Shown: positions 61,212 to 64,000 of the stretch, in pieces
Layout of the letters: each line of letters starts with the position of its first letter
How positions within the stretch are numbered: the first letter of the stretch is position 1
NCBI RefSeq assembly: GCF_000737785.1
Contig: NZ_JPRO01000003.1
Location: 1-64,000, forward strand
DNA: 64,000 bases
Source of the DNA: Chryseobacterium luteum
GTDB taxonomy: Bacteria; Bacteroidota; Bacteroidia; Flavobacteriales; Weeksellaceae
Reading direction: 5' to 3'
Made by a program: the position numbers and the translations under genes
The notes under the pieces: model-generated
What the model saw: only the letters and a program-made list of their open reading frames with translations
The model's database searches: none
Told to the model about the DNA's origin: nothing

Positions 61212-62113
61212 TTCTTTTTGATGTAATAAATTTTTTTGAGTGCTTTTAAAAAAGTTTTAATTTTTAAATGTTTAAGGTAATAGAAAATTACTGTATAACG
61301 GGCATTGTATTTTTTGTAATAACTAAAATTTAAATAATCTTCCACCACTTTTGACATAAACGGATAGTCAAACAATGAAGAGTATTTTGAGATAAGTATT
61401 TCTCTTAATTCAAAATAGGCTTTTTGTTTTTCGTCAGACAAATATAATGATCCTGAAATACTTGATCCTGAAATCCGGACCTTTACGATACTGTTTTTAA
61501 TATATAAAATAGAATTCCCGGCAGCGAATAAAAGGATGGCCAAATCATCACTTCCCCAGGCTAATGTTATTTTTTCAAATTTAATTTTTTTATAAATATC
61601 AAGTTTAAAAATATTCTCGGAAAGACTGCTCTGTATTTCGTGGTTGTATTTTTTGATAAAAAACTCTGAAGGTTTCAGCTCTGAAAAATGATAAGCAAAA
61701 TTTTCTATGACCTTATTTTTCTCATCAATCCACTGATGGGAAAATTTCATGACAGATATATTTTTAGATGTTGCGGTTTGAAGATGATTATAAAATTCTT
61801 CTACAAAGTTTTCGGAAATAACATCGTCATCACCCAGAATCTGAAACCATTCTTCTTTTACATTTTCTAAAACTCTCTCCCACTGCAGAGCCAGATTTTT
61901 ACCGCCTACGTTGTCTTTATATTCAAAATAATGATAACTTTCAGGGGGAAGGTGTTTTTCAATGATGCGGGCAGGATCATCCGGGCTGGCATCATTTCCT
62001 ATATACAAAACAAAATTTTTGTTAGTCTGTGCAGCAACAGATTGTATTGTTTCCTCAAAAAAATCTATTTTATAGTAAGGAATAACTATGGCAAGCTTGT
62101 TTTGATGGATCAT
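61187..62113 (-). CDS. Glycosyltransferase family 2 (PYYK type, copy 2)
   Basis: A 308-residue paralogue of the gene ending at 50994, with LAIVIPYYKIDFFEETI, LYIGNDASPDDP, GGKNLALQWERVLE, ILGDDDVISE, a SLSENIFKLDIY segment and WGSDDLAILL. The C-terminus is basic and rich in Tyr. It overlaps the truncated acyltransferase gene upstream by 4 bases. Two separated copies suggest internal duplication or recombination within the locus. Confidence 0.87.
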   Translation of the reverse strand: MIHQNKLAIVIPYYKIDFFEETIQSVAAQTNKNFVLYIGNDASPDDPARIIEKHLPPESYHYFEYKDNVGGKNLALQWERVLENVKEEWFQILGDDDVISENFVEEFYNHLQTATSKNISVMKFSHQWIDEKNKVIENFAYHFSELKPSEFFIKKYNHEIQSSLSENIFKLDIYKKIKFEKITLAWGSDDLAILLFAAGNSILYIKNSIVKVRISGSSISGSLYLSDEKQKAYFELREILISKYSSLFDYPFMSKVVEDYLNFSYYKKYNARYTVIFYYLKHLKIKTFLKALKKIYYIKKKCLQKYPS

Positions 62114-62475
62114 TTTATCAGATTTTTATACGTTAACATTCTTTTTTCGATCAGATGCCACGAGCCGTATGCAAAGATGCAGGTAATAACGATATTTGCC
62201 AGCATAAGCCTTATAGTTCCTAATCCAAAATAATACATTAATGTTTGCTGTATGATGAATGCATAAATATAAACTCCATAAGAAATATCTCCTGTTTTTG
62301 AGCCTATACTGCTTATATACCGGGTTTTGTGAACACCGATGAGTAAAATTAATAAAGGCAAAAGGACAGGACTTACGTATTTATAGAATTCAAAATATAA
62401 AGAGATTATTAATGCTAAAAAAAGCATAAGAAAATCGAAATTATTACTCCTGTTAATTTGTGTAGCGATATTCAT
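62110..62475 (-). pseudogene. C-terminal remnant of an acyltransferase-3 gene
   Basis: A 121-residue ORF with about four membrane helices. The segment KTGDISYGVYIYAFIIQQTLMYYFG and the end YGSWHLIEKRML match the C-terminus of OafA-like acyltransferases (compare GEASYAVYITHIPILYIL and QFIEKPLRDYL at 40222-41250). The N-terminal two thirds with the catalytic Arg/His region are missing. The frame is intact and starts with a 4-base overlap (ATGA) with the upstream gene, so it may still be translated. It is probably non-functional as an enzyme. Confidence 0.75.
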
Positions 62476-64000
62476 TCTTTTTTACGAAAGTAATTGATTA
62501 ATTGTTTCTTATGAAAATAATTAATATTAGGATTTTTAGGCTTTGTCATTTTATAAACAAAATATTTTCCGAGTAATGACATGTTTTCTGTAAAACTATA
62601 ATGTGAAAATGCTCTTTTATCAATCGTTACAAGAAGTTTTTCATTCTCACCGTTATAATATCTGTCCGGGTTAGGCATCCGGTAAGTATGTTCTTTCTTG
62701 TCTATTATTTGATAAAGCTCCTGAATACGGGATTTCCATACTTCTATACTGTAACTGTTCAGGATATATCCGTGTTGTTTCTGTGAGGTTTCTTTTCTGT
62801 ATTCCTTGTCCCGAATCAGCTTTCTGATATTGGAATGCCATTCGTCCAGATTTTTTGGATACACTATATGATGCTCATTATTGTCACTGAAAAGTTTAAA
62901 TAGAGGGAGTGGATTATAGTGAAGAGCAAAAGGGATCTTACGTAAAGCAGCCTGAAGTAGAGCTGTAAAAGAAGGCATAGGATAACCTTCAATATAAATG
63001 TCTGTTGTTTTTTCAATTTCAGCTAATCTCTGCGGAGATACAATTCCGTGTAAAACAATCCTTTCATGCTGATATTCTTTAGCATACTCATAATCGGAAT
63101 CAATCCCTACAATATGAAATATGACATCAGGATTTTCCTCTGCAATTTTATAAGCCTCTCTCAGAAAATTGTAATGCTCATTAGGATTGTATTTGTAAGC
63201 CGTTCCCGTGCTTAGCAGGTTGATGAAATGAGTTTCGTGGCCAGTATTTTCTTCTTCCATCTGATGAACAGTTTCGATAGGAATTGGCAAAAAAAACTGT
63301 CTTTCCTTCAGAATATCCCGTCTTTCCTCATCAACCGGTATGCTGGATTCTCTGATTTGAAGGACAATATCTGCAACAGATGTTCCCAGCCAGAATACAT
63401 GATCTGCATGGTTGATAAAACATACAGGTGTTGTGATGTCTTTTTGAGATAAAACTATATTGGTAATCGTTTCGTCCGGATGAATATGAAGCGCTATCGC
63501 ATCGTAACCGTTTAGAAGCTGCCGGTTTAAAAGCTTGGCCGACTCTATTTTAGATGGGGATTTTACGCTGATATGCTCCGCATCAATATGGTCTGCCAGA
63601 TAGAAATGACTAATTTCTGTTAATTCTTCAAGGGAAAGGCGCGTACTTAAAATAGTATGCTTTTTTGAAGAGTCGTTTTTGATCCAGTTATAAAGCAATT
63701 TAGAATGTCCGCCCGATGTATAAACTATAGAGCAGATATGAAGTATTTTATTTGTTTTTTTCTGTTTTTTCTGATGAGATGCTGGTGGTAAAATCTTTTG
63801 CTGAATTTTGGCTAAAAGTACTTCCAAAGGCCCGCTCTTGTAATACCCGGAAAAATTAAACCATCCGAAAGAGGCGGTTTTTTCAATATAATTTATACAA
63901 TCCTCATAAAGCTTTTCTTCAAATAATTTTTGTGCAATCCGGATGCATGATTCGAAATACACCTTATTTGAGTATAATGCCTTTTCTGGATCGTTATGTA
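62472..64000 (-). CDS. GT4-like glycosyltransferase, N-terminus outside window
   Basis: The frame is open to the right edge: residues DPEKALYSNK precede the first in-frame GTG at 63962, so the gene starts outside the window and about 509 residues are visible. The visible N-terminus is helical and TPR-like (YFESCIRIAQKLFEEKLYED). From about 80 there is a GT-B fold with ILHICSIVYTSGGHSKLL, LSTGTAYKYNPNEHY and DIYIEGYPMPSFTALLQAAL as donor site. This layout, a helical region before a GT-B domain, is seen in flavobacterial glycan loci. Donor and acceptor are unknown. Confidence 0.78.
   Translation of the reverse strand, partial: HNDPEKALYSNKVYFESCIRIAQKLFEEKLYEDCINYIEKTASFGWFNFSGYYKSGPLEVLLAKIQQKILPPASHQKKQKKTNKILHICSIVYTSGGHSKLLYNWIKNDSSKKHTILSTRLSLEELTEISHFYLADHIDAEHISVKSPSKIESAKLLNRQLLNGYDAIALHIHPDETITNIVLSQKDITTPVCFINHADHVFWLGTSVADIVLQIRESSIPVDEERRDILKERQFFLPIPIETVHQMEEENTGHETHFINLLSTGTAYKYNPNEHYNFLREAYKIAEENPDVIFHIVGIDSDYEYAKEYQHERIVLHGIVSPQRLAEIEKTTDIYIEGYPMPSFTALLQAALRKIPFALHYNPLPLFKLFSDNNEHHIVYPKNLDEWHSNIRKLIRDKEYRKETSQKQHGYILNSYSIEVWKSRIQELYQIIDKKEHTYRMPNPDRYYNGENEKLLVTIDKRAFSHYSFTENMSLLGKYFVYKMTKPKNPNINYFHKKQLINYFRKKE

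Noticed and set aside
1-64000. CRISPR arrays, tRNA or rRNA genes, insertion sequences, prophage, integrase
   Set aside because: No regular short repeats with spacers, no cloverleaf or rRNA stretch, and no transposase or integrase motifs were seen. Absence was judged by eye, so short RNAs could be missed.

Overview
The window looks like the chromosome of a flavobacterium of the family Weeksellaceae, close to Chryseobacterium or Elizabethkingia. This is an inference from several features: AT-rich DNA, Bacteroidota-type -7 boxes (TANNTTTG) before many genes, few clear Shine-Dalgarno sites, secreted proteins with type IX secretion (T9SS) or gliding-associated C-terminal domains, lipoproteins with an acidic run after the cysteine, and a bacterial GH3 protein. 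I saw no rRNA, tRNA, CRISPR array, phage or insertion sequence.

Positions 1-30,000 are core genes mixed with surface proteins. From the left: a partial secreted L-type-lectin-like protein, rnhA, dnaB, two tandem gliding-associated secreted paralogues, an MFS exporter, small lipoproteins, a GH3-family enzyme, mfd, an operon of three secreted paralogues with a VGIGTTSP...LDVNG head, two related lipoproteins, pth, a bicarbonate cluster (beta-carbonic anhydrase, SulP transporter, small secreted protein, second beta-carbonic anhydrase), and a roughly 1,700-residue T9SS cargo with two FISUMP-like repeats. Most transcription units end in recognisable hairpin terminators.

Positions 30,375-64,000 are a large surface-glycan locus that continues past the right edge. 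It holds five GT4/GT-B-type and ten GT2 glycosyltransferases, two GT-C-like membrane proteins, three left-handed beta-helix acyltransferases, one intact and one truncated acyltransferase-3, an asparagine-synthase homologue, three methyltransferases and a short SDR. It is built as blocks of alternating direction: minus 30,375-34,638, plus 34,683-36,680, minus 36,677-39,231, plus 39,336-46,128, minus 46,120-64,000. No flippase, clear Wzy polymerase, export protein or nucleotide-sugar gene was recognised, so these probably lie to the right or elsewhere.

Two plus-strand blocks carry their own acyl carrier protein. Block 34,683-36,680 (KAS III, ACP, SDR reductase) could make a short 3-hydroxyacyl-ACP for decorating an amino sugar. 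Block 41,281-46,128 (43-residue ORF, FkbH-like HAD enzyme, ACP, VOC protein, MBOAT, SGNH-like membrane-anchored protein) has the logic of the Dlt system, but with an FkbH enzyme loading the carrier. It is the best candidate here for an undescribed system: ACP-dependent glyceroylation, or transfer of a related acyl group, onto a surface glycan. Two tightly packed small ORFs, of 43 and 54 residues, inside the glycan locus deserve attention.
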